From Clostridiales bacterium (GTDB lineage Bacteria; Bacillota; Clostridia; Christensenellales; Borkfalkiaceae), in assembly GCA_015069615.1 (NCBI GenBank), contig SVIF01000005.1, forward strand, positions 1 through 64,000: a stretch of 64,000 bases of DNA. Reading direction: 5' to 3'. A program made the position numbers and the translations under genes. Numbering within the stretch: position 1 is the first letter of the stretch; every line of letters begins with the position of its first letter. The notes under the pieces were generated by a model. That model was not told the DNA's origin. It made no database searches and worked only from the letters and a program-made list of their open reading frames with translations. Of this stretch, positions 48,844 to 57,697 are shown piece by piece.

Positions 48844-49462
48844 CGAAGCAAAAATCCAAACCGAACAAACGGTAGAAACGCACCCCGCAGCGGCGGAAGA
48901 AAGTTTAGGCGAAGAAGTATCGCTTGGTAAGTTTAAGGACGTTCGCTCTCTACTGAAAGCGTACGGCGCGCTAGAAGCGGAATTTACGAAAAAATGCCAA
49001 AAAATTCGCGCGCTGGAAGGGGAAATTACCGCATACGGGGAAAAGGCGAAGGAAGGCGCTTTCGCCCCCTCGAAGGGAGTTGCGGAAGAAAACGCCGAAG
49101 AAACGGATACGGCGATAGCTGCGTTCCTTGCAAAACGCAAAAACGCCGCGGAATTTTTACCCACCCTAAAACAAAGTTTTAGCGGTAAGGGAAAAACCAC
49201 CGAAAGGGAAGTGGAACAAGCGTACGTAAGGCTTTTGGAGGAGGCGCGCGGCAAAGAACGTGCAGAGGCAGTTCGTGCGTGCGAACAGGCACGCGTAGAA
49301 GCCGTGCGCGATTACGTAAAAGCCGTGGCTAAAACTTCTATTTCGGCACCCGTTTTAACGGATGTGGGGCAAGTAAGCGTAGCGCCGCCCATTCGCCCCA
49401 AAAACTTTGAAGAAGCGGGCGCGCTTGCGCGCACGCTCTTCCATAAAAATCATGAAAATTGA
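48833..49462 (+). CDS. Phage scaffolding-like protein
   Basis: Acidic coiled-coil 209 aa between portal and capsid. Confidence 0.65.
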   Translation: MENNEAKIQTEQTVETHPAAAEESLGEEVSLGKFKDVRSLLKAYGALEAEFTKKCQKIRALEGEITAYGEKAKEGAFAPSKGVAEENAEETDTAIAAFLAKRKNAAEFLPTLKQSFSGKGKTTEREVEQAYVRLLEEARGKERAEAVRACEQARVEAVRDYVKAVAKTSISAPVLTDVGQVSVAPPIRPKNFEEAGALARTLFHKNHEN

Positions 49463-49482
49463 TCATTAGGAGGAAATGAAAT

Positions 49483-50643
49483 ATGGTAACCATGCAAAGT
49501 GCGGATAACGCATTAAAAACTTTATATCTCGGTGTAGTAACCGAACAGTTAAACACGGGTGTAAACCCTTTGCTTGCGGCAATCAAAAAAACCGAAACGG
49601 ACGTATGGGGTAAGGAAATCCGCAGGGTGGCTTCTTACGGTGTAAACGGCGGTGTTGGTGCAGGTAGCGAAGAAGGGGATCTTCCCAGCGCAAACGGCAA
49701 CAACTACGAACAGTTCGTACTTTCTTTAAAGAACTTGTACGGTAGAATTGAAATTTCGGATAAGGCGGTACGCGCTTCGGAAAACAACGCGGGTGCGTTC
49801 GTAAATCTTTTGAACGCCGAAATGGAAGGCTTGGTAAAGGCTTCTTCCTTCAACTTTGGCAGAATGCTGTTTGGGGATGGTACGGGTACCCTTTGCACCC
49901 TTTCTAAGGAAGGCAGCGTAATTACTGCAAGTAGCGTAAAAAATTTAATGGAAGGCATGTGTGTAGACGTAAGAAACGCAACCGGTATCGTTTCGGGTTG
50001 TAACGCCGTTCGCATTACTTCGGTGGATAGAGCAACGGGTGCAATCACTTTTGATCGCAACATCACCGCAAGCGTAACCACGGGTAACACTTTAACCGTA
50101 CAAGGGTCTTTCAATAAAGAAATCACCGGTCTTGGCGCAATTTTTAAGTCTACGGGCAGTCTGTACGGTTTGGATCGCGCAACCCATAAGTGGATGATTC
50201 CTTATATGAAGGGTAGCGTAGGTGCAATTACCGAAGGTGAAATTTTAAAAGCGGTTGATTACTTGGAAGAAACCGCGGATAGTAAGGTAAACCTTATCGT
50301 ATGCTCTTCGGGCGTAAAACGCGCGTTGATTCAAGCAATCGTAGCGAGTGGGGAAACCCCCGTATATCAAACGGTTGCTGGTGGCTTTAAGGCGGTTATG
50401 GTAAGCGGTATTCCCGTAGTATCCGATCGTTTCTGCCCCGCAGGCACTATGTATCTTTTGAATACGGAAGATTTCGTTCTTCATCAATTGTGCGATTGGC
50501 AGTTCTTGGAAGGGGAAGACGGTAAAATTTTAAAGCAAGTGGCAGGCAAACCCGTATATACCGCAACGCTGGTAAAATACGCAGACCTTCTTTGCTTAAA
50601 ACCCGTTGGTCAAGGGATGCTTTCGGGAATCACCGAAGCGTAA
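49483..50643 (+). CDS. Phage major capsid protein (HK97-fold, SU10-like)
   Basis: 386 aa following scaffold; NNYEQFVLSLKNLYGRIEISDKAVRAS; FNFGRMLFGDGTGTLCTLS; GGAGG ribosome site. Confidence 0.8.
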   Translation: MVTMQSADNALKTLYLGVVTEQLNTGVNPLLAAIKKTETDVWGKEIRRVASYGVNGGVGAGSEEGDLPSANGNNYEQFVLSLKNLYGRIEISDKAVRASENNAGAFVNLLNAEMEGLVKASSFNFGRMLFGDGTGTLCTLSKEGSVITASSVKNLMEGMCVDVRNATGIVSGCNAVRITSVDRATGAITFDRNITASVTTGNTLTVQGSFNKEITGLGAIFKSTGSLYGLDRATHKWMIPYMKGSVGAITEGEILKAVDYLEETADSKVNLIVCSSGVKRALIQAIVASGETPVYQTVAGGFKAVMVSGIPVVSDRFCPAGTMYLLNTEDFVLHQLCDWQFLEGEDGKILKQVAGKPVYTATLVKYADLLCLKPVGQGMLSGITEA

Positions 50644-50700
50644 ACGAATAGGTACACGTGGGGGCGGTTTTCGCCCCCATAAAATAAGGGAGGAAGAACT

Positions 50701-51249
50701 ATGAATAATAAAGACGTTTTGATTGCTGCGGCACTACTTGCGGGTAAAGAAAACGCCGCCGCGTATTTAAGCGGTAAACAGCCCTTAGATGCGGAAACAG
50801 GCAAGGCGGATGCAGAATTTTTACTGTTCGCTCTACGCCTGGCTTTAATGGAAATCAGTGAAAGGAAATGTGCGCCCGAACGCGAAGAAAGCGTGGTAAG
50901 CGGTGGCTTTATTGCGTATAATTCGTTAACGAAAAGGCCCATAAAAATTCTTACGGTAAACGGGGAAAAGGTTCCCCCTTCTGCCCACGTGGAAGGGTTT
51001 TTAGCCCCAGTGGGTACGGTTACCGTGAAATATCGCTATTTTCCCGAAGCAAGCGAAGATGGGGAACTGGATCTTCCCCAAGGGGTAAATCCCAACGCGG
51101 TAGTATACTACGTGGCGGCAGAATGCGCCGCACGCGATCGCATGCAGGACCGTGCCGCGTACCTAAACGAAAAGTATGAACGCGCCCTATTTTCCACTTC
51201 GGGAAACCGAAAGGGCGTAACCATGCCCGAAAGGGGGTGGCGCGCTTGA
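50701..51249 (+). CDS. Phage head-tail adaptor/connector-like protein
   Basis: Position after capsid; 182 aa; VYYVAAECAARDRMQDRAAYLNEKYERAL. Confidence 0.6.
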   Translation: MNNKDVLIAAALLAGKENAAAYLSGKQPLDAETGKADAEFLLFALRLALMEISERKCAPEREESVVSGGFIAYNSLTKRPIKILTVNGEKVPPSAHVEGFLAPVGTVTVKYRYFPEASEDGELDLPQGVNPNAVVYYVAAECAARDRMQDRAAYLNEKYERALFSTSGNRKGVTMPERGWRA

Positions 51250-52547
51250 AAAAAGAAAAGTATTTGTGCGTGCGCGACTTTGCCGTTGGATACGGCGGGA
51301 AACTTTCGGGCTATGAACGTGCCCTAACGGATATATGTGAAAATTTCCGTATGCAAGGGGGAACGCTTTGCGATATGTACGGGGTGGAAAGGAAAACCGT
51401 TTTGCCCGAAGTACCCCTTTGCGTATATCCCTTGCCTATGGATGCATATTTTTCGGGATGCTTGTTATATGGTACGGGGCAGGGGGTAAAAATGCTTTGC
51501 GAAAGCGACCTTAGCATAAAAAGTTTTTCTATAAAGCCGGTTACTAAATTTTACGCTTTAGGGGAATATAGTGGGAAATCCGCAATCGCATTTCCTTGCG
51601 TAGAAGGGCTTGCCATTTTAAATGCGCCTTCCACGATTAGCGCACAACCGGTAATTACGTGGATTCCCACTAGAAAACTTGTGGACGTAGCCTACTGTAA
51701 AGGGAAATGGGCAATGCTAGATAAGGAAGGATTCTTAACCTTAACTACTCCTTATGATACGTCAGTCAACGCTCTAACCGAATTAACTCCGCCCACGGTG
51801 GGGCAAGCGCGCAGAGTTCTTTGCGTGGAAGAAAAAATCATCTTGCTTACCGCACGTGCTATCTACGTTCTTTCTGGAACGAATCCAGAAGATTTCGTTT
51901 TGAGTATGGTACCCGTGCCCGAAATGATTTTATGTGATACCGCTGCAACGGATGGGAAAACGTTGTATTTTTTAACCGAAAAAAGTTTGTTTTCTTATAG
52001 CGCGGGGAAGTTGGAACGCGAAGCGAAGTTGCCCTTTGCGTTTTCTTCGCAAGGAGAAGGTTGTGCGCTGGTAAAGGACGGAACTTACTATTTTGCTTGC
52101 CAAACCGAACGCGGAAAAAAGGAAGGGCTGTTTGACCCCGACGAAAAAGGTGTATTCATGGGTGCAGGCAGGGGAATTACTTCGTTTGCACAAGCGGAAG
52201 ATGATAGTATTCTAGTTACTTATTTTAAACCTGCTATCGGAAAAATCTGTGAGGAGTGTACGGTGGAAGGTTCCCCGCTACCTAAAATATGGCGTTCCCG
52301 CCCTACCGATTTTGGTAGATTGAACGCATATAAAATACTGACTAGTGTTTCCGTATGGGCACAAGGCAGGGGAAGGCTTAGGGTGCAAAGCGAACGGGGT
52401 GCATCCGTGTTGCCCTTAACTGACGGGGATAATGCCAAGCGCCTTACCTTAACGGGTGCACGCTTTATTATGGAAATTACTTCCGCACATCCGGGTACAC
52501 AATTCGTAAAACCCGTAATTACCTTTACGGAAGGAGGAGAAGTATGA
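51237..52547 (+). CDS. Phage tail-hub/propeller-like protein (P22 gp10-like position)
   Basis: Beta-rich repeats, GTG start overlapping upstream gene, 436 aa. Confidence 0.55.
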   Translation: MARLKKEKYLCVRDFAVGYGGKLSGYERALTDICENFRMQGGTLCDMYGVERKTVLPEVPLCVYPLPMDAYFSGCLLYGTGQGVKMLCESDLSIKSFSIKPVTKFYALGEYSGKSAIAFPCVEGLAILNAPSTISAQPVITWIPTRKLVDVAYCKGKWAMLDKEGFLTLTTPYDTSVNALTELTPPTVGQARRVLCVEEKIILLTARAIYVLSGTNPEDFVLSMVPVPEMILCDTAATDGKTLYFLTEKSLFSYSAGKLEREAKLPFAFSSQGEGCALVKDGTYYFACQTERGKKEGLFDPDEKGVFMGAGRGITSFAQAEDDSILVTYFKPAIGKICEECTVEGSPLPKIWRSRPTDFGRLNAYKILTSVSVWAQGRGRLRVQSERGASVLPLTDGDNAKRLTLTGARFIMEITSAHPGTQFVKPVITFTEGGEV

Positions 52548-53395
52548 GTGAATTAGTGATTGGAACAAGGGAGGAATTAATTGCGCGTTTTGAAGATATT
52601 GAAAAAACTTACAGTACTTTTTATTCCGCAATTTTCCCCGAGTTAGAGCTAAATAGGCAAACCTTTACCCCTATGACGGAAGGGGAACTTTCTGCGTTTG
52701 CGGAAAGCTTGGTTGCGGATAAACAACTTGCATCCCAACGCTTAACGGCACAAAAGGCCGCTTTTTTAACCATGAATACCGCAAAGCAAACCGAAACGCA
52801 AACGGCTAAAACAAATGCCGTTACCAAGGAGCGCAACAAATGGGAAAACGTGATCAGTGATTTGGACGCGCAGGCGGAAAAGCGTGGCATGCAAAAAAGC
52901 GCGTGGTATTTAACAAGACGTGCAGAACTGATAGACGAACGGGATGAAAGCATTTTTAACTGCGGACGTGAATACGACAACAAGCTTTCTCTTTTGGAAG
53001 AAGAACGGTTAAAGGAATCTGGGGTGTTTGATGCGGATATCGCGGTGGCACAGAGTGCATACACCGCAGCGGTACAAGAAAAAAAGAACCTTTTAAAAAG
53101 GGAGCAAGAAGAACTTTCGCGTGCTATCATAGAATTCAACAACGAACAAGCGCATAAGGAAGTGCAGTATAACTTAACCGCGCAACAGTTTATTTTTGAA
53201 CGAGCAAACGAAGAAACGGTAACCCGAACTTCCATGATGTATGATAAACTGGAAGCATGTTATGCATACTTGGACAACTTCACAAATGCACAAGCGTTTG
53301 TTTTGGTTAGTACGGATGACGTTTTCCGCAATTATTTGGGAAGTTACGGGTATAAGGCGTTGTACGATCGATATCAAGCGTTAAGCGCACAATAA
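52544..53395 (+). CDS. Coiled-coil phage cassette protein (unknown, possible ejection/internal protein)
   Basis: Translationally coupled (ATGA) to the previous gene; long helical heptads. Confidence 0.65.
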   Translation: MSELVIGTREELIARFEDIEKTYSTFYSAIFPELELNRQTFTPMTEGELSAFAESLVADKQLASQRLTAQKAAFLTMNTAKQTETQTAKTNAVTKERNKWENVISDLDAQAEKRGMQKSAWYLTRRAELIDERDESIFNCGREYDNKLSLLEEERLKESGVFDADIAVAQSAYTAAVQEKKNLLKREQEELSRAIIEFNNEQAHKEVQYNLTAQQFIFERANEETVTRTSMMYDKLEACYAYLDNFTNAQAFVLVSTDDVFRNYLGSYGYKALYDRYQALSAQ

Positions 53396-53430
53396 AAACC
53401 CAAGGATGCGGGATAGATTGCGAAAAAGAC

Positions 53431-53459
53431 TTGATTTTTTATAAAAAAAATGCTATACT
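53431..53459 (+). promoter_or_regulatory. Promoter TTGATT-N17-TATACT
   Basis: Near-consensus hexamers upstream of 53500. Confidence 0.65.
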
Positions 53460-53499
53460 TACCAAAAGGGTATGAAAAAATGCTCAAAGGGGGAACTGT

Positions 53500-54456
53500 A
53501 TGCACTGCGGAAAAGCGTCAAAAATCACGTCTTCCACTTTTTATAATCTTTGGAAATTAACGGTGTATCGCTTGTTGGCTTTTACCATTGCCATAGGTAT
53601 GGGGGCGGCAATCGTTTTGCCTGCAATACGCTATATTTTGGAAAGTACTGAATTGAAATTTTTACTGACTACGGTTAAGAATTTGGGACAAAGTATTATT
53701 CACGGTGAAGATTTAAGTGCGTACGGACCTGCCATTCAAGATGGGATGAAAGATTTCGGTGTTTTAATCCTATCTAAAAAGGGGAATATTGCGCTGGTAT
53801 GTTTGGGCGTTGTGGTTGCCTTGTTCTTTGGTGAATTCTTGAAAGGGCTTAGCAGTTTTACCTATGGAAACGCAGTAAACGACTATATGTCTACCATGTC
53901 CAATCAAGGATTTTTCCGTTGTTTCTTCCGCCAACTTCCTAGGGCGGTTATGTACCAGTTAGTACAAACCGTGTTAAAAACGGTATATGCACTGTTAACG
54001 TTTGCCGCAATGTTGTATACGTTTATCGGTCTAGTGCCCCAGTTGCAAGTGTTTACGCTTGGTTTGGTGTACGTGATTGCAATCGTAATGTTTGCCCTAT
54101 ATTATACGGTAATGAACGGTTTTATGCCCGCTATCGTGGTGGATAATAAAAGTATAGGCAGTGCGCTAAAAACTTCTTTTGCACAGTTGCGTGGTAAAAA
54201 GCGGTTTTTCTCCTTATTTGGAACCTACGTGGTTTCCTTGGTAGTGTGTGAAGCCTTATTCGTTATATTCGGCTTAATAACTTTTGGAGTTGGGTTCTTA
54301 GTATTACCCACTGTCATTTCCATGTATTTTACCGCCCTATCCTTCGTGTTCTACTATCACTTTACGGATAGAAAGTTCTATTTGGATTACGACCATATCG
54401 TAATTCCTAAGGCGCTTAGGAAGGAAGAGTCCTTACTAAATGAAATGGACGTATAA
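53500..54456 (+). CDS. Multi-pass membrane protein of unknown function
   Basis: ~6 hydrophobic segments; separate promoter. Confidence 0.75.
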   Translation: MHCGKASKITSSTFYNLWKLTVYRLLAFTIAIGMGAAIVLPAIRYILESTELKFLLTTVKNLGQSIIHGEDLSAYGPAIQDGMKDFGVLILSKKGNIALVCLGVVVALFFGEFLKGLSSFTYGNAVNDYMSTMSNQGFFRCFFRQLPRAVMYQLVQTVLKTVYALLTFAAMLYTFIGLVPQLQVFTLGLVYVIAIVMFALYYTVMNGFMPAIVVDNKSIGSALKTSFAQLRGKKRFFSLFGTYVVSLVVCEALFVIFGLITFGVGFLVLPTVISMYFTALSFVFYYHFTDRKFYLDYDHIVIPKALRKEESLLNEMDV

Positions 54457-55045
54457 CGGCGGCGTATAAACTTCGTTCTGCTTCGTTTACTGCTACGAAT
54501 TTGGACTTCAATAACCAAAAAGGTTCATCTCATCCCAAATTCCTAGCGAGCCTTGCATAACTCGTTTCTCCGCCACCTTTTCGGCGGTCTATAAACGGCG
54601 CAATACTTTGTTAAACTTGCGTTTTTCCTTGGTTACATACCATTAAGGTATGCGCCCATCGGAAAATCCGCGTTTGCCTCGTCTTGCTTGTTTCTAAACC
54701 GCCTTTGGTGGATTGTGAGTCTTGTCTTGCTTGCAACTCCGCCACCTTTTCGGCGGCGTATTTGCTACGCAATACAGCGTTTCTGCTACTCCGTTAAACT
54801 TTGGCAACCGATAAGGTTCGCCAAACCTTAACGGCTACGCGAGCCTTGTTTTGCTTGCAACTCCGCCACCTTTTTGGGGGTGGGTAGCGAGCCTTGCATA
54901 ACTCGTTTCTCCGCCACCTTTTCGGCGGTCTATAAACGGCGCGCTACTGCGTTTGCTGTTTCAAAATACAATCTCGGCAACCGATAAGGTTCGCCTCGCC
55001 TGTATTTTTCACGAGCCTTGTATCGCTTGTTTCTAATCCGCTTTT
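54457..55045. repeat. Array of hairpin repeat elements (copies 1-4) with CTCCGCCACCTTTTCGGCGG modules
   Basis: Hairpins 54497-54542, 54613-54675, 54792-54835, 54963-55008 with AACC/ATACC-NNNAA-GGTT/GGTAT cores; CGAGCCTTG and CCGCCACCTTTT(C/T)GG(C/G)GG recur between them. Confidence 0.87.
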
Positions 55046-55066
55046 ATGGAGCGTTCTAAAAAACAC

Positions 55067-55098
55067 ACACCGCCCCGTGGGTACCCACGGGGCGGTGT
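55067..55098. terminator. Perfect palindromic terminator ACACCGCCCCGTGG-GTAC-CCACGGGGCGGTGT
   Basis: Long GC-rich stem between convergent genes. Confidence 0.85.
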
Positions 55099-55174
55099 TC
55101 TTTTATCCTTTGGATAAAGGTCGTAAAAAAACGGGCTACGCGTTTTGCGTGGCCCGTTTGTGTCGTTTATGCGA

Positions 55175-56335
55175 TTAAGCGATTACGCGGGTACGGATTA
55201 CGCCGTCCACAGCGTTTAATTCTTCCATTGTTTTTGCAGAAGGGGTTACGTTTAAATCCAAGATGCTGTAAGCAAAATCTCCCTTGCTCTTATCCACAAA
55301 GTTTTCAATGTTTAAACCTTCTTTGGAAAGTGCAGCGGTAATTGCAGCGATCATGTTGGGTTGGTTCTTGTGGCAAACCGTAACACGGCAAGCGGAAGAA
55401 CGGGGCATAGCGCAGTTGGGGTAGTTTACGCTTTTATTGATGTTACCGTTATCAATAAAGTCTACAAGTTCTTGTGCAGCCATAACCGCGCAGTTATCTT
55501 CTGCTTCGGGGGTGGAAGCGCCAAGGTGGGGCATGCAAATTACGTTGGGTGCGCCAACAAGGCACGCGTCTGCAAAGTCGGTTACGTAGCGGGAAAGTTT
55601 ACCGCTAGCGGTGGCTTCCAGTACGGCAGCGCTATCTACAAGTTCCCCACGGGAAAGGTTGATAAGCGCAGCGCCCGTTTTCATCTTAGCAATGGTTTCG
55701 GTGTTGAACATACCCTTGTTTTCGCCCGTGTAGGGGATGTGTAAGGTTACGTAGTCGCATACGGATAAAAGGTGAACCAAATCCGTTTCGTGTTTAATCG
55801 CGCGGGAAAGGTTCCAAGCAGCGTCTACCGAAATGTAGGGGTCGTAGCCGTAAACTTCCATACCAAGCGCGTGTGCGGAGTTTGCAACCATTGCGCCGAT
55901 TGCACCAAGACCGATAACGCCAAGTTTTTTGCCTAAAATTTCAGGGCCTACGAATTTACTCTTACCTTTTTCCACCGTTTTGGAAAGGGCGGGGTCTTCC
56001 TTCACGGATTTCACCCAGTCAATCCCGTCAACGATTTTTCTAGAAGCAAGAAGTAAAGAGCAAAGAACTAATTCTTTTACTGCGTTTGCGTTAGCGCCGG
56101 GGGTGTTAAACACTACGATACCTTTTTCAGCGCAGTCTGCAACGGGGATATTGTTAACGCCCGCGCCTGCACGTGCAATAGCAAGTACGCTTGCGGGGAT
56201 TTCATATTCGTGCATATTGAAGCTACGAAGCATAATGCCCGTGGGGTTTTCGCTTTCTTTAACCAAAGCGTAGTCAGCGGGGAAAGCGCTGTTTGCAACG
56301 GGGCTGATTTCGTTTAATTTTAAAATTTCTTTCAT
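55175..56335 (-). CDS. serA: D-3-phosphoglycerate dehydrogenase with C-terminal ACT domain
   Basis: KKLGVIGLGAIGAMVANSAHALGM; INLSRGELVDSAAV; MPHLGASTPEAEDN; ACT-like tail. Confidence 0.93.
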   Translation of the reverse strand: MKEILKLNEISPVANSAFPADYALVKESENPTGIMLRSFNMHEYEIPASVLAIARAGAGVNNIPVADCAEKGIVVFNTPGANANAVKELVLCSLLLASRKIVDGIDWVKSVKEDPALSKTVEKGKSKFVGPEILGKKLGVIGLGAIGAMVANSAHALGMEVYGYDPYISVDAAWNLSRAIKHETDLVHLLSVCDYVTLHIPYTGENKGMFNTETIAKMKTGAALINLSRGELVDSAAVLEATASGKLSRYVTDFADACLVGAPNVICMPHLGASTPEAEDNCAVMAAQELVDFIDNGNINKSVNYPNCAMPRSSACRVTVCHKNQPNMIAAITAALSKEGLNIENFVDKSKGDFAYSILDLNVTPSAKTMEELNAVDGVIRTRVIA

Positions 56336-56339
56336 AATC

Positions 56340-57413
56340 TTACGCGTTTTCCTTTGCAAATTTTTTCATGAAGTCGATCAGCGCAACGATACCTTCTTCG
56401 GGCATTGCGTTATAAATGGAAGCTCTCATACCGCCAACCAGTCTGTGGCCCTTCAAGGAAACCAAACCGTTTGCAGCCGCTTCTTTTACGAACTTTTCAT
56501 CCAATTCCTTGGAGGGGGTAACGAAGGGAACGTTCATCATAGAACGGTCTTCCTTTCTTACGGGGTTAGTGTAGAAACCGCTGTTGTCAATGTAATCGTA
56601 CAGCATGTTAGCCTTTCTTTCGTTAATTTCCTTCATGGCTGCAAGACCGCCGATTTTCTTTAAATAACGGAAGGTCAGCATAGCCATATAAATGCAGAAG
56701 CACGGGGGAGTGTTGTAAAGGCTATGTTCGGGTGCTTGCGTAGCGTATTTCAGCATGGTGGGGCAGATTGCCATCGCTTGGTTGGTTAATTCCTTTTTCA
56801 CGATAACGATGGTAACGCCTGCGGGTGCAACGTTCTTTTGTGCGCCTGCGTAAATCAAACCGAACTTAGATACGTCCACGGGTTCGGAAAGGATGTTACT
56901 GCTCATATCCGCAACCAAGGGTGCGTCCGTTTTGGGGAACTTGGTGTAGCGCGTACCGAAAATGGTGTTGTTGGTGGTGATATGCACGTAGTCAATGCCA
57001 TCGCGGAACTTAATTTCGTCTACGTTGGGGATATACGTGTAGTTGTCTTCCTTAGAAGAAGCTGCGCAAGCGATATCGCCGTACTTTTGCGCTTCCTTAT
57101 ACGCCTTGTTAGCAAAGTTACCCGTTACGATGTAGTCCGCTTTCCCGTTTTTAAGAAGGTTCAGGGGAACTGCTTCAAATTGGGTGGAAGCCCCGCCTTG
57201 TACGAACAAAACGTCGTAATCTTCGGGAATATTCATCAGTTCGCGAAGCAGTGCTTCCGCTTCGTCAACGATGGCTTGGAAGGGTTTAGAACGGTGGCTC
57301 ATTTCCACCACGCTCATACCCGTACCGTTGTAGTCAAGAAAATCTCTTTGTGCTTCTTCTAATACTTCCATGGGCAACATGGAAGGACCAGCCGAAAAAT
57401 TGTAAACTCTCAT
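56340..57413 (-). CDS. serC: Phosphoserine aminotransferase
   Basis: MRVYNFSAGPSMLPMEVLEEAQ; FVQGGASTQFEAVPLNLL; YAGAQKNVAPAGVTIVIV. Confidence 0.95.
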   Translation of the reverse strand: MRVYNFSAGPSMLPMEVLEEAQRDFLDYNGTGMSVVEMSHRSKPFQAIVDEAEALLRELMNIPEDYDVLFVQGGASTQFEAVPLNLLKNGKADYIVTGNFANKAYKEAQKYGDIACAASSKEDNYTYIPNVDEIKFRDGIDYVHITTNNTIFGTRYTKFPKTDAPLVADMSSNILSEPVDVSKFGLIYAGAQKNVAPAGVTIVIVKKELTNQAMAICPTMLKYATQAPEHSLYNTPPCFCIYMAMLTFRYLKKIGGLAAMKEINERKANMLYDYIDNSGFYTNPVRKEDRSMMNVPFVTPSKELDEKFVKEAAANGLVSLKGHRLVGGMRASIYNAMPEEGIVALIDFMKKFAKENA

Positions 57414-57697
57414 TACCGTAACCTCCGTTCGGAAATAAATTTTTTTCGCATTTATTATAAACCTTCTTTTAAAAAAACGCAAACGAATTACAAGGTAATT
57501 CCCAAAAAAAAGCAACTTTCGGCAAACTTTTTGCTTTTCCCCGTAAAAAGCGGGGCGAAATTTTAGTGCGCGCCCCGAAATCTGAAAAAAACTGTTTACT
57601 TTTTCCCCCCGTTGTTGTATAATAAAGGGGATAATAAAAGCCTTTGGCTTTCTAAACCTAAAAAAGTGCTCCACCTTACGGTGGGAAGGAGATATTT

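Noticed and set aside
43911-53395. Calling the phage region a complete inducible prophage
   Set aside because: No integrase, repressor, replication, lysis, or tail genes and no att repeats visible within the window.
54457-55045. Hairpin array considered as integron attC sites
   Set aside because: No integrase nearby, no cassette ORFs between hairpins, and the core RYYYAAC/GTTRRRY pairs are not consistently present.
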